Assembly: GCF_000372725.1 (NCBI RefSeq)
Contig: NW_005196456.1
Span: forward strand, 398,635 to 461,470
DNA: 62,836 bases
Reading direction: 5' to 3'
Source: Emiliania huxleyi CCMP1516
Lineage: Eukaryota; Haptophyta; Isochrysidales; Noelaerhabdaceae
Numbering within the stretch: position 1 is the stretch's first letter; every line of letters begins with the position of its first letter. Under the pieces are notes generated by a model. The model had not been told where the DNA came from, ran no database searches, and was given only the letters and a program-made list of their open reading frames with translations. Both the position numbers and the translations under genes were made by a program. Of this stretch, positions 11,134 through 21,923 are shown piece after piece.

Positions 11134-14100
11134 ATGCCGGACCTCTTCTCGTCGACCTCCTCGCCCGAGGCGGACGGCACGGGAGCGCTGCCCCCAGCAA
11201 AGGCGCGCAAGGTCGGCTCGCCGAGCATAGTGCGCGGTGCCGACGCGGCTCTGCTCGCGGCGGCGGCTATGAAGGCGCGCTGGTCGTCGCTCGTGCTGGT
11301 GGAGGTGACGAGCACCTCTCCCGACTACATCAAGCCGTGGAAGATGCACTCGCAGCGCTCGTGCAAGGGCTCCGGCTTCGTCATCGAGGGCGGCCGCATC
11401 CTCACAAACTACCACGTCGTGCAGGATGCGATTGACGTTCGGCTCCGCAAGCACGGCGTCTCTCGGCGGTGGCGCGGCACGGTGCTGGCGCGCGGGCCGG
11501 ACGTCGACCTCGCGCTGCTGGCCGTGCATGAGGACGAGGAGGGCCGCGGCGACTCCTTTTGGAACGGCGTGACGCCCGCCGTCTGGTGCTCGACGCTGCC
11601 GGCGCTGCAGTCTGCAGTCCATGTGTGTGCACTGTTGCGGCGGGTCCGTCTCAGAGCCTCCGAGGAGCCGTCGAGGAGCCTCCCCGTAGGTGATTGGCTT
11701 CCCGACGGGTGGGACCACCATCTCCGTCACTCAGGACCGCCATCTCCGCCTCCATCTCCGCCTCCATCTCCGCCTCCGTCTCTCCGCCTCATCTCCGCCT
11801 CCATCTCCGCCTCCATCTCCGCCTCCATCTCCGCCTCCATCTCCGCCTCCATCTCCGCCTCCATCTCCGCCTCCATCTCCGCCTCCATCTCCGCCTCATC
11901 TCCGCCTCCATCTCTCCGCCTCCATCTCCGCCTCCATCTCCGCCTCCATCTCCGCCTCCATCTCCGCCTCCATCTCCGCCTCCATCTCCGCCTCCATCTC
12001 CGCCTCATCTCCGCCTCCATCTCTCCGCCTCCATCTCCGCCTCCATCTCCGCCTCCATCTCCGCCTCCATCTCCGCCTCATCTCCGCCTCCATCTCTCCG
12101 CCTCCATCTCCGCCTCCATCTCCGCCTCCATCTCCGCCTCCATCTCCGCCTCCATCTCCGCCTCCATCTCCGCCTCGTCCCCTCTCCCTGCCTCTCCCCT
12201 CCTCGCCTCCTCTCGCCTTGCCTCCTCTCGCCTCTCCTCTCCGCCTCTCTCCCAAGGGTGCCCTCCTCCTCCTCACTCCCGCCCTCCTCCTCCTCACTCC
12301 CGCCCCCCCCCTGCCCTCCTCCTCCTCACTCCCCCCTCCCCCTCCCCAACGCAGGGCGTCGTCTCGCGGGTCGACTGCAAAAACTATCGCGTCGGCTCGA
12401 GCGCGTTCGCAAACTCGGGCGGGCTGCTCGTGCTGCAGATCGACGCGGCGATCAACGCGGGAAACAGCGGCGGCCCGGCCTTTTGCAGCGACGGCTCCGT
12501 CGTCGGCGTTGCCTTCCAGTCCCTCGGCGGTGCTGCCGATGGCATCGGGTACCTCATCCCGACGCAGGCCTCTCCTCCCTCCCTCCTTGTCTCCCTGCCA
12601 TCGTCCCCGAGATCCAAGATGATTGAAATTATCCCTAGTATTTACTGTAAACAAACTGCCTGGTTGTAAAAAAAACATCTAGCGGGAAAAAGGACCTGTC
12701 CTCTAAATTTAAAGGTTTTTCNNNNNNNNNNNNNNNNNNNNNNNNNNNNNNNNNNNNNNNNNNNNNNNNNNNNNNNNNNNNNNNNNNNNNNNNNNNNNNN
12801 NNNNNNNNNNNNNNNNNNNNNAGGTCTGCCTCAACTTCCTCGCCGCCGTCGCGGGAGGCGAGTACAAGGGCATCTCCGACGTGCCCTTCCTCGCACGCGA
12901 GCTGCGCAACGCGTCGCTCCGCCGGCGGCACCGCGTGCCAGACGACGTCACCGGCGCCTGCCCCTCGCTCGCGCCTCGCCCCACAAGTGGCATGGTCCGT
13001 GGTGAGTGGGTCGGAGCTCACTCTTCATCAGGCGTGCTAGTCACACGTGCCTCGTCCCACTCGGCGCTCGGCGTGCGCGTCGACGACGTGGTCCTCTCGA
13101 TCGACGGCAAGAAGGCTGGCGAGCCCCGACGGCTCGGTCGAGGATGGGTCTCCATGGGTGATGATCGGCCCTTCGCTGCTCAGGTTGGCGACGACGGCTC
13201 GGTCGAGTTGCGCGAGTCGGAGCTGGTGTCGTACGAGTTCCTGCTCACCGGCAAGCAGCGAGGCGAGCTCGTCTCTCCCCCACCTCTCCCCACCTCTCCC
13301 CATCTCTCCCCATCTCTCCCCCATCTCTCCCCCATCTCTCCTCATCTCTCCCCCTTCCTGCTCACCGCAGCGAGGCGAGCCGGCCTCCGTCCTCGTGCTG
13401 CGCTAACCATGCATCAGCAGTAGTGATGAATGGTGAATTAGGCGAGCCGACCTCCGTCCTCGTGCTGCGCGGCGGCGAGCGCGTGCAGCTCTGCGCGCCG
13501 CTCAGCCAGCTGCCGCGCCGGCTGCCGCGCAACCACGGCTTCGACTGCTTCCCGCACTACGTCATCATCGGCGGCCTTGTCTTCGTGCGGCTCTGCTGCC
13601 CGATGCTCGAGGACAAGCGCAGCAAGGGGCACCACTCCGCCATCTACGACCTGGTCAACTACCAGATCGCGCGCTCTTTCCCGCCCGCCGACGGGGGCGG
13701 CGAGGGCGGCGAGGTGGGCGAGGGCCTGCTGCCGACCGAGACCCTCCGCCTCTTGATTCACCTTTCCGGGTGTGGTATGGGCTGCAGGTTGCCGAGATCC
13801 TGCTGCTGACCGAGATCCTGGCCGCGCCGCTCAACTACGGGCGCGTTTGCCACGCGCGAGATGGCCCGAGAGGAGGTGGGGAGGAGGTGGGGAGGAGGTG
13901 GGGAGGGAGGTGGAGAGGGAGGTGGGGAGGGAGGTGGGGAGGGAGGTGGGGAGGGAGGTGGGGAGGGAGGTGGGGAGGAGGTGGGGAGTAGGTGGGGGGG
14001 AGGTGGAGAGGAGCCGGGAGGAGCCGGGAGTAGGTACACTTGCCACGCGTGGCGCGTGCTCGACACGCTCAACGGCCAGCGGCCAAAGAGCCTGCGCGCG

Positions 14101-14304
14101 CTGCACCAGATGTACCGCGCGGTGCCCGACGGCGCCTTCCTCGAGTTTGTCTTTTCGCACGGCGGCGACCAGATCGTGCTCGACGCGACAGAGTGCCGCC
14201 AGAGCGAGCCCGACATCCTGCAGCTGCACGCGATCCCGTCGGCGACGTCGGACGGGCTGCAGGGCGGCGGCGAGGAGCCGGCCGCCCCCGCGCCGGCCCC
14301 GTGA
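11134..14304 (+). CDS. Deg9-type trypsin-like serine protease with PDZ region
   Basis: Nine exons: 11134-11622, 11690-11734, 12355-12567, 12824-12953, 13032-13114, 13184-13262, 13442-13713, 13788-13840, 14034-14304; 544 residues, every junction in frame. Catalytic triad: His94 (LTNYHVV), Asp125 (VDLALL), Ser216 (INAGNSGGPAF). Other family landmarks are GFPTGGTTISVTQGVVSRV, VVGVAFQSL, GYLIPT, a PDZ-like segment (DVVLSIDGKKV), the Deg9-specific FPHYVIIGGLVFVRL, and a C-terminal half ending in DQIVLDATEC and IPSATSD. Deg9-type enzymes are ATP-independent proteases of the nucleus/nucleolus or organelles. The long ORF here starts at TTG 11128; the first ATG is 11134. Donors: GT, GA, GC, GC, GC, GC, GT, GC. 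The assembly gap lies in intron 3 and removes no expected domain. Confidence 0.93.
11737..12178. repeat. CTCCGCCTCCAT minisatellite
   Basis: About 440 bp of 12-bp CTCCGCCTCCAT units with occasional TCTCTCCGCCTC variants, in intron 2 (11735-12354) of the Deg protease gene. It generates several long false ORFs in all frames. Confidence 0.95.
12722..12821. other. Assembly gap, 100 N
   Basis: Exactly 100 N, so the true length is unknown. It lies within intron 3 of the Deg protease gene. Confidence 0.99.
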
Positions 14305-15189
14305 GGAGAGGTGGGGAGAGCGCGCCGGGGGGACGGGTGGGTGCAGCCGACCTTTCAAGGGGCCTGATGGGGAGGAGAAGGGGAGGGGGGGTCGACCTTT
14401 GCCCGCCGGGGCGGAGGACGTGGACTCCCCGCGCGAGGCACGTTGCGCGCCATGCCATGTGCTGGAGGAGAGAGCATGGTCATGTGAAGCGTGCGGGTGC
14501 GCAGTCTGACCGTTCGCTCGCCTTGTGAGCAGGGCGCTCGCACTGTACACACCGCAGGGCCCACCGGCACCGCCCACGGCACAGCGATGCACGTGTCGAG
14601 GGTGCGTCCCCACACGAACGCGCAAGCAGCGGTTATTTGTCATTATGTGACGACGTCACATCTCACACGGGGGTTCACACGTCACGCGGCTCACGCACAC
14701 GCGCCGGGACACGCCCGCCGCGCGCGGTTTAGATTAGATTCGGCTCCAGACCGCGCCGCTATCCGACGCGATCCGCGCGATCTCATATACGATACGGAGA
14801 GAGGGGAGAGAGCTACGAGTAGGAGTACGACGGTAATGTACGACGCTACGGGTCAGTGCTCTCTGCACGTCTGCAGCCGGCTACATCACACTCATCAGCC
14901 ACAGCCTCATCAGAGCCGTACCTAGAGTCTAGAGAGAGCCGTACACCGAGCCTGTGCGCTGTGCCCCGCACACCCCGCACACGACACACACACGCATGGG
15001 CATGCGCCGCGCGGCCCCGGCCTACCGCCTACGCGACTCGTACGCTACGACACACGGCGCGCACATACACCACATTGCACATGAAAAGAGTCCTTTGAGC
15101 GCGAGCTCTGGCGGCAGAGCCTGAGACTCTCTGGGCACGCGCGTGCGGCGAGGGGGGCGACCGCGGCCGCCTCTCAAGTTCAGTGGGGC
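14305..15189. other. Convergent intergenic region, no gene recognised
   Basis: Between the ends of the Deg protease (+) and the pentapeptide gene (-). GC-rich, then a stretch at 14720-15080 rich in short CACAC/CACGC runs. I see no coding signature. Confidence 0.5.
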
Positions 15190-16121
15190 CTAAACCGGGG
15201 CTGCCGGCTGTGGGAGGTCGACCGGGGTGCCAACATACCCGGAGAGGTCGACCTGCACTAGCGTAGCGCCGGTGAAGATGCAGGCATCGATGTTTGCCAT
15301 GGAGAAGACGCACGAGTGGAGCGACGCGCCCGAGAAGTCAGAGCGCGTGAGCTCCGCCTTATTAAAGTCGACGGTGGGCAGCGCCGTCCGCGAGAAGTCT
15401 GCCTCCCACAGCTTGGCTTGGTCGAACTTGGCCGCGTACATCCTTGCGCCGACGAAGCTGGCGAACGGGAGCGTCGAGGACGAAAAGTCCGCGCCCTCGA
15501 TGATGGCGCCGTCGAAGCGCGCATGCTCCAAGTTGGCGTTAGTGAGATCGGCGTCGCGCATCTCTGCACCGGCAAACGACGCCGTCGTGAGGGAAGACGA
15601 GCCGCTCAGCGAGGCGGCAAAAAGGTTCGTGCCGTTGAGCACGGCGCCGCCCAAGATGACCCCGCTCATCATGGCGCCCTCGAGGTTGGCGCAGCGCAGG
15701 TCGGCGTTAGTGAGGTCGGAGTCGGTGAGCGAGGCGCCCATCAGGTTCGCGCTGTCGAGCACGGCGCCGCTCAAGTCGACCCCGCTCATCATGGCGCCCT
15801 CGAGGTTGGCGCAGCGCAGGTCGGCGTTGCGGAGATCGGGGCACGCGTCGAAGACGGCGTGCGGCCCCGCCAGCGCCGCACACCCGTCCCGCAACTTGCC
15901 CAACAGCGGGGGAAGGTAGCCGGCACAGTCCAGCTTCGAAAAGGTAAAGGACACCGCGGGAAGACTTGGCGGCGGAAGTGGCGGCGGCGGCGGCGGAAAT
16001 GGCGGCGGCGGCGGCGGAAATGACAACTTCCACCAAGGAGGAGGCGGTGGTGACGCAGTGGGGAGGCTCGGCTGCGGCGGCAGCAGCGGCGGCGGCGGCG
16101 GCAGCGGCGGCGGCGGCGGCA

Positions 16122-16158
<37 letters not shown>

Positions 16159-16884
16159 TGGTGGCGGAGGTGGAGGCGACGGGAGCGGGCTCGGCGATGG
16201 CGAAAGCGGGAGCGGTGGCAGCGACGGCGGCAACGGTGGCGTCGGCGGCAGCGGCGGCGGTGGCAGCAGCGGCGGCAACGGTGGCGGCGGCGGCAGCGGC
16301 GGCGGCGGCGGCGGCGGCGGCAGCGATGGTGGCGGAGGTGGAGGCGACGGGAGCGGGCTCGGCGATGGCGAAAGCGGGAGCGGTGGCAGCGACGGCGGCA
16401 ACGATGGCGTCGGCGGCAGCGGCGGCGGTGGCAGCGGCGGCGGCAACGGTGGCGGCGGCGGCAGCGGCGGCGGCAGCGGCGGCGGCAATGATGGTTGCAG
16501 AGTCGGAGGCGAGAGGGAAGCCCTAAAACTGAATGCCGCCGCCGCCGCGACTATTGGTGGCGGCGGTGGAATCGCACTGGGGACTGACAGGGTGAGAGGC
16601 GAAGCAGAAGCTGCCGTCGTGCGCTTAACCATGCACAGGAAGCCGTCCGCTCGAAGCACACCGGTAACAGGCGAGTTGTGTATCGCACACATCTTGTATC
16701 CGGACTTTGTGCCGAACTGCAAGAACTGGTAGGCCGTGCAACTGGCCAAGGCGGAGCACCGCGCTTCACAATCCGTTGCGTATTTGAACCAGAGCTCGGA
16801 GTGCTTGCTCGCGGGGACGCCGTTGCTGGTGCATACTCCGGCGCGACCGCCAGGAGGTGGACCGAAGACCTGTCTTTGAAGCAT
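15190..16884 (-). CDS. Pentapeptide-repeat protein with Cys-rich N-domain and Pro-rich hinge
   Basis: 564 residues from ATG 16884. Order: a Cys-containing module (VCTSNG, CEARCSALASCTAYQF, MCAIHN, FLCMVKR) resembling a PAN/apple domain; a 230-residue Pro/Ser-rich hinge of PPPPLPP type; then about 180 residues of pentapeptide repeats of A(D/N)Lxx type, for example SGVDLSGAVLDSANL and NADLRCANLEGAMM. Such repeats form a right-handed quadrilateral helix; their role here is unknown. The frame is open upstream of 16884 without an ATG, so a leader exon could supply a signal peptide, as in the paralogue at 49532. A 48-bp segment is repeated exactly at 15661 and 15781, showing recent growth of the repeat array. 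Confidence 0.8.
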
Positions 16885-17081
16885 GGCGGCGGCGGCGGCG
16901 GCGGCACCCCAACTTGGGCGGCGGCACCCCAATCACGGACAGAATCGGCACTCTGGAGCCTGTGTGTGGAGCTCTGTGGCGGAGGTCGAGCCGATTTCGG
17001 CTGCGGTGCCGCGTTTCTTTTTTTCTAAATTCCGGGGATGCTCGCAGGAGGCGGTCAACAAAGCCGGATGGCGCCTCCAGG

Positions 17082-17281
<200 letters not shown>

Positions 17282-17542
17282 AGTCATTGAACCATGATTA
17301 ATTGCACGGTGGATCCGTTTTTCTCGATTTTCATCATCAGTGTATGTAGCTCTTACATGCATGCCATTTATCTTGCCATTTACAGCAGAACAGCACACAG
17401 CGTCGAGGCAGGGCAGAGTTTCTTTTTTCGCTGACGTAACCGTCCATAACCGCCACGTCACGCGTCAAAAGTGGCGCTCATTCCGCGTCATCTGCGAAGA
17501 TACCACAGGAATCCACCCGACGCTTCACTAACCGTCGCCATC

Positions 17543-18621
17543 ATGCGGGCGATCGCTTCCGCAAGCGAGCTCCCAGGGCCGCGTCCACCCTCCATGCCGA
17601 GGCAGCGGGCGCCAAACTCGGAGATCTGCGAGAGAGGGTGCGTTCTCCGCCATATTGCCACCCTCCACACAGCGGGGGCCAACGCACACGTTTGCAACAC
17701 ATCACGCCCGCCCCCCGCCTTGTGTGTGGCAGGGCCCACTGCCGGTGTGCGCAATGCCTGGCCGACTACGAGCGCGAGCGTGCCTGCATTCACAGTGAAT
17801 GCGACAGCCCCGGCAGGCTGATGCGGACAATCTTGCCAGCCCAGCACCAAGCACGCTCTGGTGGGGGGCTGCAAGGGCCTCGCGGTGCTGCCAGTGTCTC
17901 CGCCCAGGACGACGTCCAGGCCGTCGCACGCGAGATGCTGCCGTACGTGCGGCGGCTCTCGCCGACGTCAATCAGGGTCATGGCCTCGGATCTGGAGTTG
18001 GCGCCGGCGCACTCGGACGACGGGGCCGTGCGACCAGAGGGACCGCATCGGCACAGCCACAAGGCGCCGATCGCTTCGGTTCGCGCTCGCCCCCCCGCGG
18101 CGCACGCTGCGGCTGGCGACGCGTCGAGGGCCCAACCGAGTGCCAACGATATGCTTGAGCGAATGCGGCTCCGCCGCCCCCAGCGGCCGGTGCTGCGCGG
18201 CGTGGACCGGTCTGCGAGTGCGAGCCGGGGCGTGGGGGAGCCAATCGCGAGCGCTCCCCGCCGTAGCTCTGCTCCGGCGTCGCCTTCTGGCCTGGCCTCC
18301 ATGCGGCCACGGCCGCGGCCGCTGCCTCCACTTTCGGTGCCAGCGGCGCCAGTGTCGGCGCCTAAGCCCCGGCTCCTCCACGGTTCCCTGAGCGGCTCGC
18401 CCAGCTTTGACCGGCCGTGGAGTCCTCCGCCGTTAAGGCGGCCGGCCGATGCGCGACGCGCGCAGGCCGAGCTCCTCCGCACGCCAGCTGAGGCCTACAT
18501 CCACGCGTGCTTGCGGCCGCCGTTGCCGCGGCGGTCAGCGCCCACAGAGCTCTGTGCGGTGAAGGGTCGCAGCGCCTTGCCGTCCATCGCTCCCACTGCC
18601 GCGCGAGGAGGCCCATTATGA
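17543..18621 (+). CDS. Hypothetical Cys-cluster, Arg/Pro-rich protein
   Basis: A two-exon model, 17543-17637 and 17733-18621 (327 residues), joins in frame across a GT-AG intron and brings together a cysteine cluster (ICERG, HCRCAQC, ACIHSEC) that could bind metal. The remainder is low-complexity, rich in Arg, Pro, Ser and Ala, with no domain I recognise. The codon pattern (G/C at third positions, few stops in one frame over 880 bp) supports coding, but GC-rich DNA gives long chance ORFs, so this is tentative. Confidence 0.45.
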
Positions 18622-18983
18622 GAGGGCGGACGGGGAACTTGCGGATATGGGATCTAACCATCGTGACACCGTCACTGCTCCGCGACGTCGCGGGGGCGCG
18701 GAGAGCCATAACCCCATATACACGCGGGCGGAGGCATACGTATACCGGCGACGGGGCGAGACTAACGAGAGCTCTCGTCGCTCTAGGGTGTCCGGACTGT
18801 GTCACTTCGTGATACATCGTGTTGTAAGTACCCCCAACAGAAACAAATGGCGACAACACAGACAAACGTAAAAGATACTCGACGACTTAGACTAGTGTCG
18901 TGTTGGCCCCCCCGAGCGAGAGGGACGACGAGTCGCGGGGCGAGAGGGGGCGTGCATCGGCGATCCGACGGCCATAGCCGGAG

Positions 18984-19474
18984 TCACGAGGAGACCGACG
19001 CCCGCGCGAGGATGCGCTCCTTGGCGGCGACCTCGTTGTCCTTGAGGTCCTTCACCTCCTCGGCGAGCGCCGCGTACGCCACCGCGGCGTTGTGCGCGCC
19101 GCCATAGTCGCCGCGGTCGTTGGCAGCGGCGAGGGTGGCGAAGGTGGCCCGCGCCTCCTGCTCCTTGGCGGCGCGCTGGTCCTGGTGGACCTTGGCCTCC
19201 TGCAGGTTGTCGAGCAGCGTCTACGGGCGAGGCTCCAGGAAGGGTGAGGGGAGGTCCTCCCTCCTCCCGCTGCTGCGTCGCCCTCGGGGGGAGGGGGGAG
19301 GGGGGGGGGGGCGGCCTGCGCTGCGATGGCGGCCGCGCGGCTCTTCTCGGCCGCCGCGCGCGCCGCCTCGAGGCCCTCGAGGAAGACCCGCTGAGCCTCC
19401 ATGTGCTGGCGCACCGCCTCGGCCTGCGTTTGGGGACGGACGGGCGATGTGTGCGTGCGTGCGTGTACGGTGTG

Positions 19475-19553
<79 letters not shown>

Positions 19554-19623
19554 GTGCGTGCGTGTACGGTGTGTGTGTGTGTGTGTGTGTGTTGTGCGCG
19601 CGTGCGTGCGTGCGCGCGTGTGC

Positions 19624-19654
<31 letters not shown>

Positions 19655-20862
19655 TGCGTGAGCGTGCGTGTGCGTGCGTGTGTGGGTGGGGGGGGGAGGG
19701 GGCGAGGCAGCGAGAGGCACAGGGAGCACCGACCTGCGATGTCGCATAGTCGAGGCCGTCCGCGATGTCGTCCGGAGGGGCGTACGACGGCGGCGCGCGC
19801 TTGAGCGACAGCAAATGCGACTCTTGCGAGCGTCGCGCCTGGCGAGGTGGGGTGGGGTGGGGTGGGGGAGAAGGCTGCCCAAGCTTGTGCGCGAGCGAGC
19901 AGACGGGCGCCTGCGCCACCACACGCCTCTGCGCCGTAATCGCCGCAAGGTCGATGTCCGCGAAAGTCGAGTCGGCGCCTGCGCGTCGTGGGTGCTGCAT
20001 CGTCGGAGTGTGGCGGACGTGTCGATGTCTCGCCGCTATCGCGGAAACTTCGCGCACCGCTCTGCGCTGGCGGCGTCCGCGGCGTCGGCGGCCGCGATGC
20101 AACGGACGCTGTCTCCACTGGCGACGCCGCCGGAGCCTCAACCAGCGCGGCGTCCTCCGCCATCTCCGCCGCCCCGGCCTCGGCCTCTGCCGCCGCCTCG
20201 GCCGCCTCCGCTGCCACCTCCGATTCCGTCCCCGCCCCCGCCCCCGCCGCCTCGGCCACCGCCTGGTCCGCGAACTCCTCCGCCGCCTCCTCTGCCGCCG
20301 CCTCCGCCTCGGCGTCCTCCTCCGTCGCCTCCGCCGCCGCCTCCTCCTCCGCCGCCTCGGTTGGAGGCGGAGCCGCCGCCTCGGCCGCCGCCTCGGCCGC
20401 CGCCGCCCCTAGCGGCGGCAAGGCGAGCGACGAGGTGGCAGAGAGGTCTACCTTGCGCATGTGGACGCTCTCGCCGCTGCCGCCGCCGGGCTGGTCGTCG
20501 AGGACGACTGTGATCCACGAGAACGCCGTCGACACTGTCGTGCCGGTGCGGCCAGCGTGCTTGCCGCTCAGCACGCGCACCGCCGTGCCGGGCGCTGCGA
20601 CGCACGGCCTCTGCCGCGGCGAGGCCGGCGCCTGCATCCCGCGGCCAGAGCCCGTCGATGGCCGGCGGGGGGAGAGCCCTCCCCCCGCGTCACCCGCCCG
20701 GCGCGGCTCACAGTTGGCGGCGAACAGCGGCGCCGCCTCTGGCAGCGAGTCGGCAGCCTCGCCGAACAAGTCTCGCGCAGCGCCGGCGGCAGCGAGGCGC
20801 GGCGACGCGCGCGGCTCGTACCCGATCATCTCGAGCGACGAGATCTCGGCGGCAGGCGCCAT
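18984..20862 (-). CDS. KOW/SH3-like plus coiled-coil hypothetical protein
   Basis: Starts at ATG 20862. A KOW- or SH3-like segment (TAVRVLSGKHAGRTGTTV, followed by a WITVVLDD strand) lies near residues 90-140, then a long Ala/Glu-rich acidic coil. Downstream exons, inferred by frame, carry DIADGLDYATSQ (near 19740), AEAVRQHMEAQRVFLEGLEA (near 19400) and, after 19222, LLDNLQEAKVHQDQRAAKEQ and LKDNEVAAKERILARASVSS before TGA at 18984. KOW modules bind RNA or protein in transcription and translation factors; a function here is not established. The intron at about 19430-19735 is packed with CT/GT microsatellites. Internal exon ends are approximate. Confidence 0.6.
19444..19697. repeat. Composite TG/TC/TGCG microsatellite
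   Basis: Runs of TGCG, TC, TG and CGTG units in an intron of the KOW-like gene. Confidence 0.9.
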
Positions 20863-20910
20863 GACGCACGGCCGTTTGCGCTGCGAGATGGGGCGCGCGT
20901 CCGCCTCATC

Positions 20911-21881
20911 CTACGTGGCAGCCGCGTGTCGCGCTCTCACGCGGGTCTCACTGCCGGCGCGAGGGGGAGGGGCTTCCCTCGCCTCGTCCGCCGCCGCCTC
21001 GTCGTCGGCCTCGCCCTCCTCCTGCTGCTGCCGCCGCCGCTGCAGCTCGCGCCGGTGCGTGGGCGGGCGGGGGCGCGGGTCTTCCGTAGCCTCGAACCGG
21101 TCGGGCTCGTTGCGCACCCGGCCGCCCCTGCTCGCCCTCCCCGCCTCCTGGGGTTGATGGCCCTTGCCCTTGCCCTCGCCCTCCCCCTCCTCCTCCTCTT
21201 CCCCCCCCCCCTCCCCCCCCCCCTCCTCGCTGCCGCCCAAGCCGACGGACTCCTTCAGCCTCGCCGCCAGCTCCGCAACCTTTCCACTCACGGGCAGCCC
21301 CGCCGCCCGGCAAGCCTCCCGCAGCGCCGGGTGGGTGGGGCCGCCTCGCCCGCGGAGCAGCTCGGCGATCGCGCTCGCGTCTTCGGCGAAGCCGTAGTAG
21401 GAGAGGCCCATCGCCTGCGGGAAGTTCCGAGGAGGTTCAGGGGAAGGGTACCTTGGGCGAAGCCGTAGTAGGGAGCGGCCCAACGCCTTGCACATCGCCT
21501 TGAGGGGGCGCGGCCCGAGGGGCTCGAGCCAAGAAAGGCCCTCCTCCTCCTCCTCCTCCTCGCCCTCCTCGCCCTCCCCCTCTTCTGGCGAAGGCGTCCC
21601 GGGCCCACCCAACGCCCCGGCCGCCCGCGCGTACGCCACCGCCGCCTCCAGCGGCGTGTCAAAGTAGCCGAGCCACCGCCGCTTCCCGCCCTCGTAGAGC
21701 TCCGCCGCGTACCGGCCGCTGCGCGGGTCCTTGGTCACGCCCTTGTAGCCGGTGCTGTTGCCGCTGGAGAGCTGCAGCCGCATCCCCTCCTCCGCGGCTT
21801 GAGCCTCCCGCCCCTCTGCCGCTGCCTCGACCTGCATCCCCTCCGCCTCTGCCTCGACCCCTTGCGACGCAAAGGGCGCGC

Positions 21882-21923
<42 letters not shown>

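Noticed and set aside
11690..12626. Three overlapping long ORFs rich in His/Leu/Pro/Ser
   Set aside because: Translations of the CTCCGCCTCCAT minisatellite; the real exons at 11690-11734 and 12355-12567 use only their ends.
16058..16732. Gly/Ala-rich plus-strand ORFs
   Set aside because: Antisense shadow of the Pro-rich hinge of the minus-strand pentapeptide gene.
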